Shown: positions 51,614 through 60,174, counted from the stretch's first letter. The stretch: 64,000 nt of DNA from Sanguibacter gelidistatuariae (GCF_900096585.1 NZ_FMYH01000005.1:270835-334834), one strand, 5' to 3'. The notes: generated by a model not told the origin, from the letters alone. Made by a program: numbers and translations.

Positions 51614-52011
51614 CTACGCGTGCGCGACGACCAACCAGAACTGTCCCGAGGAGGCGCACATGTCAGGGATGTCGGCGTAGGCGAAGGGCTCGTCCGTGGC
51701 GCCGCCACGCAGCTCGACCGTGTCGCCTTCCTTGAGCGACTCGGCCTGCTCCACGGACGACGGCAAGATCGGGGTGACCGTCCCGCCTGTGACGGGGTCC
51801 TGGACAGTGAGGCAGCCGTCGCTGTCATGCACGACGCCGGTCAGGAGCGCGGCGTCCCCGACGCCGGGCTCGGCGTCGGCGTAGCGGGCGAAGGCGAGGC
51901 CGTCGGCGGATGTGGTTGTCGGGGTCGTCACTCCGTCCGAGCCGCAGGCGGTGAGGCCGACGAGGATCGCGATCGTGGCGAGGATCGGGAACGTCGGGAA
52001 TGGTCGGTCAT
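51614..52011 (-). CDS. Lipoprotein at the end of the ars operon; apparent frameshift at the start
   Basis: A clear lipoprotein signal is open in one frame (FPILATIAILVGLTAC, lipobox LTAC), followed by about 110 residues (LLTGVVHDSDGCLTVQDP, KEGDTVELRGG). That frame has no ATG, GTG or TTG before the signal. The ATG that overlaps the arsC stop (ATGA) is in another frame and starts MTDHSRR; a single shift within the next 20 bases would join it to the lipoprotein. So either the gene is damaged or the sequence has an indel. Domain unknown; the HDSDGCLT segment resembles small beta-barrel secreted domains. Same operon as arsC. Confidence 0.6.
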
Positions 52012-52448
52012 GGCTGGGTGAGGGGTGCTGGGTCGATGCTGAGTTCGTTGAGCAGCACGAGGATACGGGCCTTGATGTCGTCGCGGATGGGGCGGACAGA
52101 TGCGATGCCCTGGCCTGCCGGGTCGTCGAGCTTCCAGTCTTCGTAGCGCTTGCCGGGGAAGATCGGGCAGACGTCGCCGCAGCCCATGGTGATGACGACC
52201 TCGGAGGCCTGGACGGCGTCGGGGGTGAGGACCTTGGGCGTCTGGGCGCGGATGTCGATGCCGACCTCGAGCATGGCCTCGACGGCGACCGGGTTGATCT
52301 GGTCGGCGGGCTGGGACCCGGCCGAGCGAACCTCGACCTGCCCGCCCGAGAGCGCCTGGAGGAATCCGGCGGCCATCTGGGAGCGGCCGGCATTGTGGAC
52401 GCAGACGAACAGGGCTGAGGGCTTGGTCGCGGTGGTGGCGTCAGTCAT
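52008..52448 (-). CDS. arsC: Arsenate reductase, low-molecular-weight phosphatase fold
   Basis: 146 residues. The P-loop FVCVHNAGRSQMAAG holds the nucleophilic cysteine (C-x4-G-R-S type), VEVRSAGSQPADQINPVAVEAM and ITMGCGDVCPIFPGKRYEDWKLDDPAG complete the fold. In actinobacteria such proteins often reduce arsenate with mycothiol and mycoredoxin; whether the cysteines in GCGDVC act as an internal thioredoxin relay is not settled from sequence. It is the third gene of the ars operon, after the arsR-arsC fusion, and is similar to that protein's C-terminal domain. Confidence 0.9.
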   Translation of the reverse strand: MTDATTATKPSALFVCVHNAGRSQMAAGFLQALSGGQVEVRSAGSQPADQINPVAVEAMLEVGIDIRAQTPKVLTPDAVQASEVVITMGCGDVCPIFPGKRYEDWKLDDPAGQGIASVRPIRDDIKARILVLLNELSIDPAPLTQP

Positions 52449-52484
52449 GGTGTCTCTCCTGGTGGTGTGCGATGGGGGTGCCGG

Positions 52485-53495
52485 TCACGCGGATTCGGGA
52501 AACGTGAGGTCGGGGAGCAGGGAGGTGAGCAGGGTGCGCACGCGGGCGTCGATCTGGGCGGTGATGGCCAGGACGCCCTCGCGGGAGGCCAGAGCCGGGT
52601 CGCCCACAATCCAGTCCTCGTAGCGGGTGCCGGGCAGGACGGGGCATGTGTCCCCACAGCCCATGGTCACCACGACGTCGGCGGCGCGGACGGCGTCGTC
52701 GGTGAGCGGCTTGGGGAAGGCGGCGTCGGTGTCGGCGCCCAGCCCGGTCAGGACGTCGCGCACCTGGGGGTGGATGTCGCCGGCGGGCGCGGACCCGGCC
52801 GAGCGCACGACGACGGCGTCGCCGGCATAGCGGCGCACGAGCTCGGCGGCGAGCTGGGAGCGGCCGGCGTTCGCGACGCAGACGAACAGCACCTGCGGCG
52901 GTCGGGTACCGGACTGCTCGGCCCGGGTGATGTCTTCCAGGCGCTGGCGAGCGAAGCGCTCGGCGGTGACGACCAGGTGGGACCGCACGCCTGCGCTGCG
53001 GGCGAGGGCGGCGTAGGACTCCCGGACGGTGGTGGTGACGAGGTGGGGCTCGAGATCGGTGAACCGGGCCTTCAGGTCGTCGGCGACACGGGTCAGCACC
53101 GCGTCGACGTCGGCCAACCCCTCTGGCGCACCAGGGGCGGCTGCGTCGAGAATCGCGGGAGCGAAGGCGTCCAGGAGGGTGCTCACCGAGCCGCGCAGGT
53201 CGGGTGCGATGCGGTAGTAGACCCACGTGCCGCGGCGCTGGGAGGTGAGGATCCCGACGTCCTTGAGGACCTTGAGGTGGTGGGAGACCGTGGGTTGGGC
53301 GACGTCGGCGACGGTGGCGATGTCGCAGACGCAGGCCTCCCCGGTGGGGCTGGTGGCGATGCAGGACAGCATGCGCAGGCGCAGCGGCTCGGCCAGGGCC
53401 TTGAGGACGGTGGCCACCTGCGCGGCGGCGTCCACGCTCATGGTGTGCGCTGCCGGCGAGGCCGGCTCGCACGAGGGGACGATGGCGGTGGTCAT
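52485..53495 (-). CDS. ArsR repressor fused to an ArsC-like phosphatase domain
   Basis: 336 residues in three parts. About 20-115 is an ArsR winged helix: EACVCDIATVADVAQPTVSHHLKVLKDVGILTSQRRGTWVYYRI, with the CxC of ACVCD a candidate arsenite site. About 125-190 is a helical linker similar to the three-helix N-terminal domain of some protein-tyrosine phosphatases. About 200-336 is an arsenate-reductase domain with P-loop FVCVANAGRSQLAA and VVTMGCGDTCPVLPGTRYEDWIVGDP. The protein would sense arsenite, bind the operon operator and possibly reduce arsenate itself. It lies 10 bp after acr3. Confidence 0.88.
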   Translation of the reverse strand: MTTAIVPSCEPASPAAHTMSVDAAAQVATVLKALAEPLRLRMLSCIATSPTGEACVCDIATVADVAQPTVSHHLKVLKDVGILTSQRRGTWVYYRIAPDLRGSVSTLLDAFAPAILDAAAPGAPEGLADVDAVLTRVADDLKARFTDLEPHLVTTTVRESYAALARSAGVRSHLVVTAERFARQRLEDITRAEQSGTRPPQVLFVCVANAGRSQLAAELVRRYAGDAVVVRSAGSAPAGDIHPQVRDVLTGLGADTDAAFPKPLTDDAVRAADVVVTMGCGDTCPVLPGTRYEDWIVGDPALASREGVLAITAQIDARVRTLLTSLLPDLTFPESA

Positions 53496-53505
53496 GGGGC
53501 GTCCT

Positions 53506-54639
53506 CTACTTCTGGGGCAGGGTCTGGTAGGGGTCGATGTGGAACCAGCGCCGCCCCACCCAGAGGGTCACGTAGACCAGGGCGACCAGGACGGGGACCT
53601 CGATGAGCGGGCCGACGACCCCAGCCAGCGCCTGTCCCGAGGTGGCCCCGAAGGTGCCGATCGCCACGGCGATGGCGAGCTCGAAGTTGTTGCCGGCCGC
53701 GGTGAACGCCAAGGTCGTGGACTTCGCATAGCCCAGGTCCAGGACCTTGCCCGCCACGATCCCCACGCTCCACATGAGGGCGAAGTACACCAGCAAGGGC
53801 AGTGCGATGCGGGCGACGTCGAGCGGCTGGGAGGTGACGGCCTCACCCTGGAGGGCGAAGAGCAGCACGATCGTGAACAGGAGCCCGCACAGCGCCCACG
53901 GGCCGATGACCGGCAGGAATTTCTCCTCGTACCAGTCCCGCCCCTTGGTGCGCTCACCGATCGCACGGGAGGCGAACCCGGCAGCGAGGGGGACACCGAG
54001 GAAGACCAGGACGTTGAGCGCGATCTGCCCCATGGAGATGTCCAAGCCAGCGGTGTCCAGTCCGAGCCAGCCGGGCAGGATCGTGAGGTAGAAGTACCCG
54101 AGCAGGGAGGACGCGACGACCTGGAAGACGGAGTTGATGGCGATGAGCACCGCGGCGGCCTCTCGGTCACCGCAGGCCAGGTCGTTCCAGATGACGACCA
54201 TCGCGATGCAGCGCGCCAGGCCAACGATGATCAGGCCCGTGCGGTACTCGGGCAGGTCTGCCAGGAAGATCCATGCCAGGGTGAACATCACGGCTGGGCC
54301 CACGAGCCAGTTCAGGACGAGGGAGCTGATCAGCAGGCGCTTGTCCCCGGTGACCGAGGCCACCCGGTCGTAGCGGACCTTGGCCAGGACCGGGTACATC
54401 ATGACGAGCAGTCCCAGGCCGATCGGCACCGAGATCCCGCCGACCTCCATCCGGGAGAGCAGGTCCGACAGACCCGGGATGAAGCGGCCCAGGACCAGGC
54501 CGGCGACCATAGCGATGCCGATCCAGGCCGGGAGCCACCGGTCGAGGGTGGACAGACGGGCCCTGCCCGTCTGGGCCGGTGGTGCAGTAAGTGTGGGGGC
54601 GTCGGTCACGACTGCGGCCAATCTCGAGAAGGCGAACAT
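53506..54639 (-). CDS. Arsenite efflux permease, ACR3 family
   Basis: 377 residues with ten predicted helices. The ACR3 signature is GLARCIAMVVIWNDLACGDREAAAVLIAINS, with the conserved Cys in helix 4; GNNFELAIAVAIGTFG follows in helix 9. It pumps As(OH)3 out using the membrane potential. First gene of the operon; the ATG is 22 bp from the palindromic operator. A GTG ten codons downstream (TDAPTL) is an alternative start. Confidence 0.92.
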   Translation of the reverse strand: MFAFSRLAAVVTDAPTLTAPPAQTGRARLSTLDRWLPAWIGIAMVAGLVLGRFIPGLSDLLSRMEVGGISVPIGLGLLVMMYPVLAKVRYDRVASVTGDKRLLISSLVLNWLVGPAVMFTLAWIFLADLPEYRTGLIIVGLARCIAMVVIWNDLACGDREAAAVLIAINSVFQVVASSLLGYFYLTILPGWLGLDTAGLDISMGQIALNVLVFLGVPLAAGFASRAIGERTKGRDWYEEKFLPVIGPWALCGLLFTIVLLFALQGEAVTSQPLDVARIALPLLVYFALMWSVGIVAGKVLDLGYAKSTTLAFTAAGNNFELAIAVAIGTFGATSGQALAGVVGPLIEVPVLVALVYVTLWVGRRWFHIDPYQTLPQK

Positions 54640-54660
54640 CCGGTCTGTATCGACCCTGAT

Positions 54661-54684
54661 CTATATTAATCAAGATCAATATAG
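54661..54684 (-). promoter_or_regulatory. ArsR-type operator upstream of acr3
   Basis: CTATATT and AATATAG are perfect 7-bp inverted arms, with ATC/GAT inside. On the coding strand it contains TTGATCTTGAT, like known ArsR sites. It is strikingly AT-rich in this GC-rich DNA and lies just before the acr3 start, so it likely overlaps the promoter that the ArsR-ArsC fusion represses. Confidence 0.7.
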
Positions 54685-54696
54685 TCACACGCTCGC

Positions 54697-54896
54697 CCGC
54701 CACCTCCGCGCCGCAGCGCCCCAGACGCCCGGCGTCGCTACCTGTACCTGGTTCTCGATGCCTTCCGGGCGGAGCGTGCCCATCCGCTCCCGGTGCCGCC
54801 CATGAGCCCTCGCCAGGTATACGACGCCATGGTCAGGCTCGGCGGTACAACGTGCTGATGGAGGCCTACGCCTACTGCCTGATGGAGACCGCGTAG
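54697..54896 (+). pseudogene. Unidentified gene remnant between acr3 and the isochorismatase gene
   Basis: The 308-bp gap between acr3 and the isochorismatase-like gene holds the operator and this coding-like debris. One frame reads RRRYLYLVLDAFRAERAHPL and MSPRQVYDAMVRLGG and stops; a shifted frame continues with YNVLMEAYAYCLMETA and stops. Codon use looks bacterial, so a frameshifted gene end is likely. I cannot name the family. Confidence 0.35.
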
Positions 54897-54947
54897 CAAG
54901 GGGTCTCAAGCCGACCCAGGCGGTCGAGGGCGCCGCGGCGCCCGTGG

Positions 54948-55514
54948 TCATGCCCGGGTGGCGGTCAGGAGGTCGATGATCTCCGCGGTCGTCCCGGTTT
55001 CGCCCAGCCGCGGGAAGACGCGGGTGACGGTGTACGTATGCGCGTCGAGGCTCATATCGGTCATGGCGTCGACGGCCAGGGTCACGTTGAAGCCGTTCTC
55101 GTATGCCTGCCGGGCGGTTGACTCGACGCCCACGCTCGTGGCAACGCCCAGCACCACCACCTGCGTGACGCCCGCGTTTTTCAGGTAGTCGTCAAGGTCG
55201 GTGGTGGGGAACGCCCCCCAGGTACTTTTTACAACCGTGTGGTCGCTGGCTTGCTGCTTGAGTTCTGGGACGAGGTCTGCCCAGCCAGCGGGGCGCTCGC
55301 CGCCTGCGCGTGGCGGCTGTTCGGTCCGGCCGGGGGCACCGCCGACGACGGTGACCAGCACCACGGGGAGGTTGTGGCTGCGGAACGCGCCGGCGAGCTC
55401 GCTTGCGCGTTGGACGACGTCGTCCGTCGGGTGGGCGGTGGGCAGGGCGACAATGCCCTTTTGGAGGTCGACGACGATCAGTGCGGTCTTGGAATCGAGG
55501 GTTGTCAGTGTCAA
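54948..55514 (-). CDS. Isochorismatase-like hydrolase
   Basis: 188 residues, from a TTG start with CAGGAG at 7-nt spacing. The cysteine-hydrolase fold has Asp in ALIVVDLQKGI and Lys in HTVVKSTWGAF. Where nicotinamidases have Cys, this protein reads VVVLGVATSVGVESTARQAYENGF, so the Cys nucleophile is replaced by Ser or Ala. That pattern is common in the uncharacterised ATS-x-GVE subgroup, so activity as a Cys hydrolase is unlikely. Substrate unknown. Confidence 0.82.
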   Translation of the reverse strand: MTLTTLDSKTALIVVDLQKGIVALPTAHPTDDVVQRASELAGAFRSHNLPVVLVTVVGGAPGRTEQPPRAGGERPAGWADLVPELKQQASDHTVVKSTWGAFPTTDLDDYLKNAGVTQVVVLGVATSVGVESTARQAYENGFNVTLAVDAMTDMSLDAHTYTVTRVFPRLGETGTTAEIIDLLTATRA

Positions 55515-55696
55515 GGGGGATCTCCTGGGGGAAGGGGGACGGGAGCGAGGGGCTATGAGTCGGCAACTCGGCAAAGTCTGGCAACTCTATGGTGCCGTGC
55601 GCGCTGCCCGTCACGATGCGGGGGCTGCCTGCGGAGTTTCGGTTCCACGACCAGTGGGGGAGTGCCCTCGCCAGGTCTAGCCCGTCCCACCCTCCG

Positions 55697-55732
55697 GAAA
55701 CATGCCTGAAACATTGCGTCGTTTCAGGTAAC
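55697..55732 (+). promoter_or_regulatory. GlnR-like boxes and inverted repeat upstream of glnN
   Basis: GAAAC-N6-GAAAC occurs about 80 bp before the gene, followed by GTTTC and GTAAC. Actinobacterial GlnR boxes are GTnAC-N6-GAAAC arrays, so the 11-bp spacing fits though the first half-site is degenerate. Part of the same stretch forms a perfect 8-bp hairpin CCTGAAAC-N8-GTTTCAGG. Nitrogen control of a glutamine synthetase makes biological sense. The rest of the 269-bp leader shows no gene. Confidence 0.45.
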
Positions 55733-55783
55733 AGTGGGGTCCTAGCATGCTCGGAGCGAACGTCGTCGACAGAGAGCTGGACC

Positions 55784-57958
55784 ATGACCGCCAACGAAGT
55801 CCGAAGCCAGGCAATCACCGAGGTGCTCAACCGCACCGCTGTGGAGACCGTGGAGACCCGCCCGCTGAGTGAGATCTGGGCGATCGACGTGTTCAACCTG
55901 GCGAAGATGGAGGAGGCGCTCTCCAAGAACGCCTTCAAGGCCATGAAGAAGACCGTTCAGACCGGTGAGCCTCTCGACTCGGCCACGGCCGACATCGTTG
56001 CCGCCGCGATGAAGGACTGGGCGATGGGCAAGGGTGCGAAGTTCTTCTCGCACGTGTTCTACCCGCTCACCAACATCACGGCCGAGAAGCACGACGGGTT
56101 CATCGTCACGAACCCAGAGGGCAACGCGATCACCGAGTTCACCGGCAGCCTGCTGATCAAGGGCGAGCCGGACGGCTCCTCGTTCCCCAACGGCTCCTTG
56201 CGCATGACCAACGCCGCTCGCGGCTACACGTCCTGGGACCCGACCAGCCCGGCGTACATCATGTGGACCGCCAACGGCGCGACCTTGATGATCCCGTCGG
56301 TCTTCATGTCCTGGACCGGTGAGTCCCTCGACAAGAAGATCCCGCTGCTCCGCTCCATCTCAGCCATGGACGCTTCTGCTCGCCGCGTGCTCACCCTGAT
56401 GGGGGAGACCGATATCGCGCCGTTCAACGCGAGCTGCGGCGCCGAGCAGGAGTACTTCCTGGTCGACCAGCACTTCGCCGTTGCGCGTCCCGACCTGTTG
56501 CTCGCCGGCCGGACCCTCTTCGGTGCCGCCCCGGCCAAGAGCCAGGAGTTCGACGACCACTACTTCGGTGCCATCCCCGAGCGCGTGCAGGTCTTCATGC
56601 AGGCCTTCGAGGAGAAGCTCTACCGCCTCGGGATCCCGGCCAAGACCCACCACAATGAGGTCGCCCCCGGCCAGTTCGAGATCGCGCCGTACTACGAGGC
56701 CGCCAACGTCGCCGCCGACCACCAGCAGCTGCTGATGACCGTGATGAAGGCGACCGCCGCTGAGCACGGCTTCCTCTGCCTCCTGCACGAGAAGCCGTTC
56801 GCGGGCATCAACGGCTCGGGCAAGCACGTCAACTGGTCGGTGGCCAACTCCACCCAGGGCAACCTGCTCGACCCCGGGACCTCGCCGGAGCACAACCTCA
56901 ACTTCCTGCTCTTCTGTGGTGCCGTCATCCGCGGTGTGCACAAGTTCGGACCGCTGCTCCGCGCCGTGATCGCCACCGCGTCCAACGACCACCGCCTCGG
57001 TGCCAACGAGGCCCCGCCGGCGATCCTGTCGGTCTATCTCGGTGACCAGCTCGAGGGCGTCTTCAACGACATCAAGGCCGGCAAGATCTCGGTCTCCTCC
57101 GACGGTGGCGTGATGGACCTCGGTCTGTCGCAGATCCTCAACTTCCAGCGTGACCCGGGCGACCGCAACCGCACCTCCCCGTTCGCCTTCACCGGCAACC
57201 GGTTCGAGTTCCGCGCAGTCGGTTCCTCGCAGTCGGTCTCCGGTCCGCTGACCGCTTTGAACACCATCCTGGCTGATTCCCTCCAGTGGGTGGCCGACCA
57301 GCTCGAGGTGCAGCTCGAGGCCGGCAAGACTCGCCCGGAGGCTGTCGCGATCGTCATCAAGGAGCTCATGGAGCTCCACAGCGACGCGGTGTTCGGCGGC
57401 GACGGCTACTCCTCCGAGTGGCACGAGGCCGCCGTCAAGGAGCGCGGCCTGCGCAACCTGCCGACCAGCGCTGAAGCCCTCCCGGTCTTCACCGAGCCCG
57501 ACATCATCGCGCTGTTCGAGAAGACCGGAGTCCTGTCTGCCCTCGAGCTCAACGCTCGCTACGAGGTGTACGCCGAGCAGTACATCAACTCGATCGCGGT
57601 CGAGGCCAAGCTGGTCATCGACATGGCCAAGACGATCATCTACCCGGCCGCGCTCAAGTACGCCGCCGACCTCGCGAACACGTACGCCGTCGCCAACGAG
57701 GTGGGCGTGTCCTTCGACACGACCCAGGTCAAGGTCATCGCCGAGAACGCGAACCTGCTGCTGTCGACGGTCGCCTCGCTGAGCTCCGAGCTGGAACGCC
57801 ACGACTTCGCCGACACCAAGGCTCACATGTTGCACTCGGCGACCTCCATCAGGGGGCTCATGGACACTGCCCGCAGCCATGCGGACGCCCTCGAGGTCGA
57901 GGTGGACGACGCCGTCTGGCCGCTGCCGAAGTACCGCGAGATGCTCTTCATCAAGTGA
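55784..57958 (+). CDS. glnN: Glutamine synthetase type III
   Basis: 724 residues, the size of GSIII. The specific phrases are [79 protein letters not shown] and [33 protein letters not shown]. It makes glutamine from glutamate and ammonia as a large double-ring oligomer and lacks the GSI adenylylation loop, so it is independent of GlnE. AGAGAG precedes the ATG. A strong hairpin follows the stop. Confidence 0.95.
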   Translation: MTANEVRSQAITEVLNRTAVETVETRPLSEIWAIDVFNLAKMEEALSKNAFKAMKKTVQTGEPLDSATADIVAAAMKDWAMGKGAKFFSHVFYPLTNITAEKHDGFIVTNPEGNAITEFTGSLLIKGEPDGSSFPNGSLRMTNAARGYTSWDPTSPAYIMWTANGATLMIPSVFMSWTGESLDKKIPLLRSISAMDASARRVLTLMGETDIAPFNASCGAEQEYFLVDQHFAVARPDLLLAGRTLFGAAPAKSQEFDDHYFGAIPERVQVFMQAFEEKLYRLGIPAKTHHNEVAPGQFEIAPYYEAANVAADHQQLLMTVMKATAAEHGFLCLLHEKPFAGINGSGKHVNWSVANSTQGNLLDPGTSPEHNLNFLLFCGAVIRGVHKFGPLLRAVIATASNDHRLGANEAPPAILSVYLGDQLEGVFNDIKAGKISVSSDGGVMDLGLSQILNFQRDPGDRNRTSPFAFTGNRFEFRAVGSSQSVSGPLTALNTILADSLQWVADQLEVQLEAGKTRPEAVAIVIKELMELHSDAVFGGDGYSSEWHEAAVKERGLRNLPTSAEALPVFTEPDIIALFEKTGVLSALELNARYEVYAEQYINSIAVEAKLVIDMAKTIIYPAALKYAADLANTYAVANEVGVSFDTTQVKVIAENANLLLSTVASLSSELERHDFADTKAHMLHSATSIRGLMDTARSHADALEVEVDDAVWPLPKYREMLFIK

Positions 57959-57978
57959 CGGTTTAGCTTTCACTGCCA

Positions 57979-58008
57979 CGCCCCGCCGACCGTCTGGTCG
58001 GTGGGGCG
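57979..58008 (+). terminator. Hairpin terminator after glnN
   Basis: CGCCCCGCCGACC pairs with GGTCGGTGGGGCG, a 13-bp stem with one G-U pair and the tetraloop GTCT, followed by TTGTGCTT. Strong rho-independent-like terminator 20 bp past the stop codon. Confidence 0.8.
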
Positions 58009-58026
58009 TTGTGCTTGGAGCATGGA

Positions 58027-58308
58027 CTACGCCGGGAGCTGCTGCCTACTTGGGCGGCGCAGGTGCGCACGTCTGCGAAGGAGCGCAACCGTGCCGGCGC
58101 CACCGAGGACCAGGGACGTCGCGACGAGCACTGGGATGGCCTTGGCCCCGGTGTTGCTGAGGGTCGGTGCCTCGGGATGGGAAGACCCTGTGTGCGGCAG
58201 CACCGGTGCGTGGCATCCGAGGCCAGAAGTGCGCATCGGGGTGATCCTGACCGTCACCCCGACGACTGAGGGGTCCTCGAGAGTGTGGGCCTGAGCGGGC
58301 CACGGCAT
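58027..58308 (-). CDS. Small surface protein with sortase-type C-terminus; start damaged or unclear
   Basis: 93 residues from the only ATG. The C-terminus has the wall-anchor layout: LPHTG, then LSNTG directly before a hydrophobic helix (AIPVLVATSLVLGGAGTVALL) and RRRAHLRR. Upstream in frame is a typical signal-peptide core (RQLLLSTAVAPAAASMPWPAQA), but this stretch has no ATG, GTG or TTG after the nearest upstream stop, though GAGGAG lies there. So the signal peptide seems orphaned by a mutation. It lies downstream of the DUF916-like pseudogene, consistent with a former surface-protein operon. Confidence 0.45.
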   Translation of the reverse strand: MPWPAQAHTLEDPSVVGVTVRITPMRTSGLGCHAPVLPHTGSSHPEAPTLSNTGAKAIPVLVATSLVLGGAGTVALLRRRAHLRRPSRQQLPA

Positions 58309-58373
58309 GGAGGCCGCAGCGGGGGCGACGGCAGTCGACAGCAGCAGTTGCCTGATCGCGGGGGCTGACCTGG

Positions 58374-58826
58374 CTACTTCTCCTCAACGTGGGACGTGGT
58401 GTGAGCTGACTCCAGGCGCCCTTCGGCCCGGGCCGCGTCAAGCAGCCCGCTAACGTGGGTAGAACGACGGCGCCGATCAGGGAGAACTGCATAGGCCACG
58501 AGCGCTACCCCGAGCAGGCTCGCCAGCTGTGGCCACGGAAGTGCCCAGACCTGGGTGGACCCGGCGACGGTGAGCAGTGTGCCTCCTTGGGTGGAGGTCG
58601 TCAGGGAGGCCGTGACGAGGAAGAGGCCGGCAGTCCAGATGCTGTCCACCCGGGAGGACAGCACGCGGCTGTCCCCGGGAAGGAGCTCGATGACAGGGGT
58701 GCCATCAGCCTGGCTCAGAGGCCCGTCCGGCCGGCGACGCCTGCCATGCCGTCGGTGGTCACCGTCATGTTGCCGTCGTTGATGATCGTGACCTCGACGT
58801 CCATGTCCCGGGGGACCCTTCGAGGG
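58374..58826 (-). pseudogene. Truncated DUF916/WxL-type surface protein, C-terminal part
   Basis: Two frames join into one protein tail. The first reads RRVPRDMDVEVTIINDGNM and TVTTDGMAGVAG, then a frameshift leads to SQADGTPVIELLPGDSRVL, VDSIWTAGLFLVTASLTTS and a C-terminal membrane helix ending QVWALPWPQLASLLGVALVAYAVLPDRRRR. The ELLPGDS...beta strands...PWP-helix-RRRR layout is that of actinobacterial DUF916-like cell-surface proteins. All sequence N-terminal to it is missing, and the break coincides with the stop codon of the neighbouring ATPase. No usable start remains. Confidence 0.55.
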
Positions 58827-59810
58827 TCAGTATCGTTTGATGATGCGGGTGGGCACTCGTGATCGACGCTCCGCGAGCCTGTCGACGACGATCTCTCGAG
58901 ACGGCCGGGGTTGATCGCTGAGGATGGCGTCCTTGTGGGCGTCTTCGACGGCAGCACGAATGTCGGCGAACGACAGCCCTGCAGTCTCCTCGACGAGGTC
59001 GCCGGTTGCCTTCAGCCGCCACGGGCGCAACAACCGGGTGAGCATTTCTTGGCGTTGTTCCTCAGTTGGTTCAGGCAGTTCCAGTACATCGTCGAAGCGA
59101 CGGAATAGCGCACTGTCGAGGGCATGGCCGGTGTTCGTCGCCGCGACCAAAAGGCTGTCACTGTGGTCGGAATCAAGCAGTTGCAGGAAAGTAGTGACGA
59201 CTCGCTTCATCTCTCCGACCTCGCTGTCGTCGAGGCGAGTACGACCTAGAGCATCGAACTCATCAAAAAGGTAGACGCCGCGAACTCGGGTTGCTTCGGC
59301 GAAGACATCTGCCAGCGTGCTCGCGGTCTCGCCGAGGTACTTGCTGAAGACGACCTCTAGTCGTACGCGGATCAATGGCAACTGCAGTTCGCCTGCGAGT
59401 GCTTGCGCCGTCATGGTCTTCCCGCAGCCTGGTGGGCCATGAAGGAGGAGACGCCGTCGGGGTTTGAGGCCATGGTCGGCCAGTACATGTGCTCTTCGTT
59501 GCTCTACCACATACCGCTCAAGGGCGACGCGGGCTTGTGGTGTCAGCACCAAGTCGGTGAGTTTGGTATCGCTGTAGCCGACAGACAGGATTTGCTCGAG
59601 GTTGCGAGGTGCTCGCGCGAGTGGTGTGGCTTGCGCTGCGGAGTCTGGACGAGAGCCCTCTATCCGTAGTTCCCTCAGGCGTTCGGCCAGGCGCGAGTGG
59701 CCGGCCCGCGATTCGGCGGCGATCACCTGGTTGAGGAGGTTGGAGAAGCGTCGATTGTCTCCGCTGTAGTGCGCTCGCACCAACTCGGTCAAGTACTCGG
59801 CGTTTGCCAT
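58827..59810 (-). CDS. AAA ATPase of an IetAS-like ATPase-protease module
   Basis: 327 residues. A helical N-terminal region of about 85 residues (LTELVRAHYSGDNRRFSNLLNQVI) is followed by a single AAA domain: Walker A GPPGCGKT (125-132), Walker B GVYLFDEFDAL (178-188), sensor 1 SLLVAATNTGHALDSALFRRFDDVLELP and an arginine-finger region (RRFD). It resembles the ATPases paired with subtilisin-like proteases (IetA type), the proposed antitoxin/regulator half. GAGGTGG precedes the ATG. It is divergent from an XRE gene and the protease. Its stop abuts the truncated surface-protein gene. Confidence 0.85.
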   Translation of the reverse strand: MANAEYLTELVRAHYSGDNRRFSNLLNQVIAAESRAGHSRLAERLRELRIEGSRPDSAAQATPLARAPRNLEQILSVGYSDTKLTDLVLTPQARVALERYVVEQRRAHVLADHGLKPRRRLLLHGPPGCGKTMTAQALAGELQLPLIRVRLEVVFSKYLGETASTLADVFAEATRVRGVYLFDEFDALGRTRLDDSEVGEMKRVVTTFLQLLDSDHSDSLLVAATNTGHALDSALFRRFDDVLELPEPTEEQRQEMLTRLLRPWRLKATGDLVEETAGLSFADIRAAVEDAHKDAILSDQPRPSREIVVDRLAERRSRVPTRIIKRY

Positions 59811-59868
59811 GGTCCACCTCCTCGTGAGTAGCCTACGACCTTTGAGGGTTGAGGTATTAATTTAGCAC

Positions 59869-59874
59869 TATGAT
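59869..59874 (+). promoter_or_regulatory. Likely -10 element of the XRE gene (leaderless transcript)
   Basis: TATGAT ends six bases before the XRE ATG, with TTGAGG-like sequences 14 and 21 bp upstream. Transcription would begin at or next to the ATG, giving a leaderless message. The 70-bp gap is AT-rich (TATTAATTTA) and must also hold the ATPase promoter, so one protein could control both. Confidence 0.45.
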
Positions 59875-59880
59875 GGCCGC

Positions 59881-60174
59881 ATGCAGCAGCGTGGCAGGCC
59901 GACTCGAGAAGCGCGTTCGCGCGAAGACTTGGCTCGGGCGGTGGTGGTCACGTTGGCGCAAGCTCGTCGCGATGCCGGGCTGACTCGTCGGCGCTTGTCC
60001 GAGTTGAGCGGCGTCTCGGGACACACGATTGCGAAGATTGAGCAGGTAGCCGTGACGGACCCGGGTTTCGCGGTCGTGGCTGCCATCGCCGGCGCGCTTG
60101 GGCTGACGCTGGACGATCTACTTCGTCGCGCGAGTAACGCAGTGAATGTGTCGGGCGTGTCAGCGCCCGGTTGA
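59881..60174 (+). CDS. XRE-family regulator between ATPase and protease genes
   Basis: 97 residues with a helix-turn-helix at about 18-80: LARAVVVTLAQARRDAGLTRRRLSELSGVSGHTIAKIEQ, then a C-terminal IAGALGLTLDDLLRRA. It is divergent from the ATPase and runs directly into the protease gene, so it probably represses the whole module. The first ATG of the protease frame lies inside this gene; the chosen protease start is 26 bp past it. Confidence 0.82.
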   Translation: MQQRGRPTREARSREDLARAVVVTLAQARRDAGLTRRRLSELSGVSGHTIAKIEQVAVTDPGFAVVAAIAGALGLTLDDLLRRASNAVNVSGVSAPG

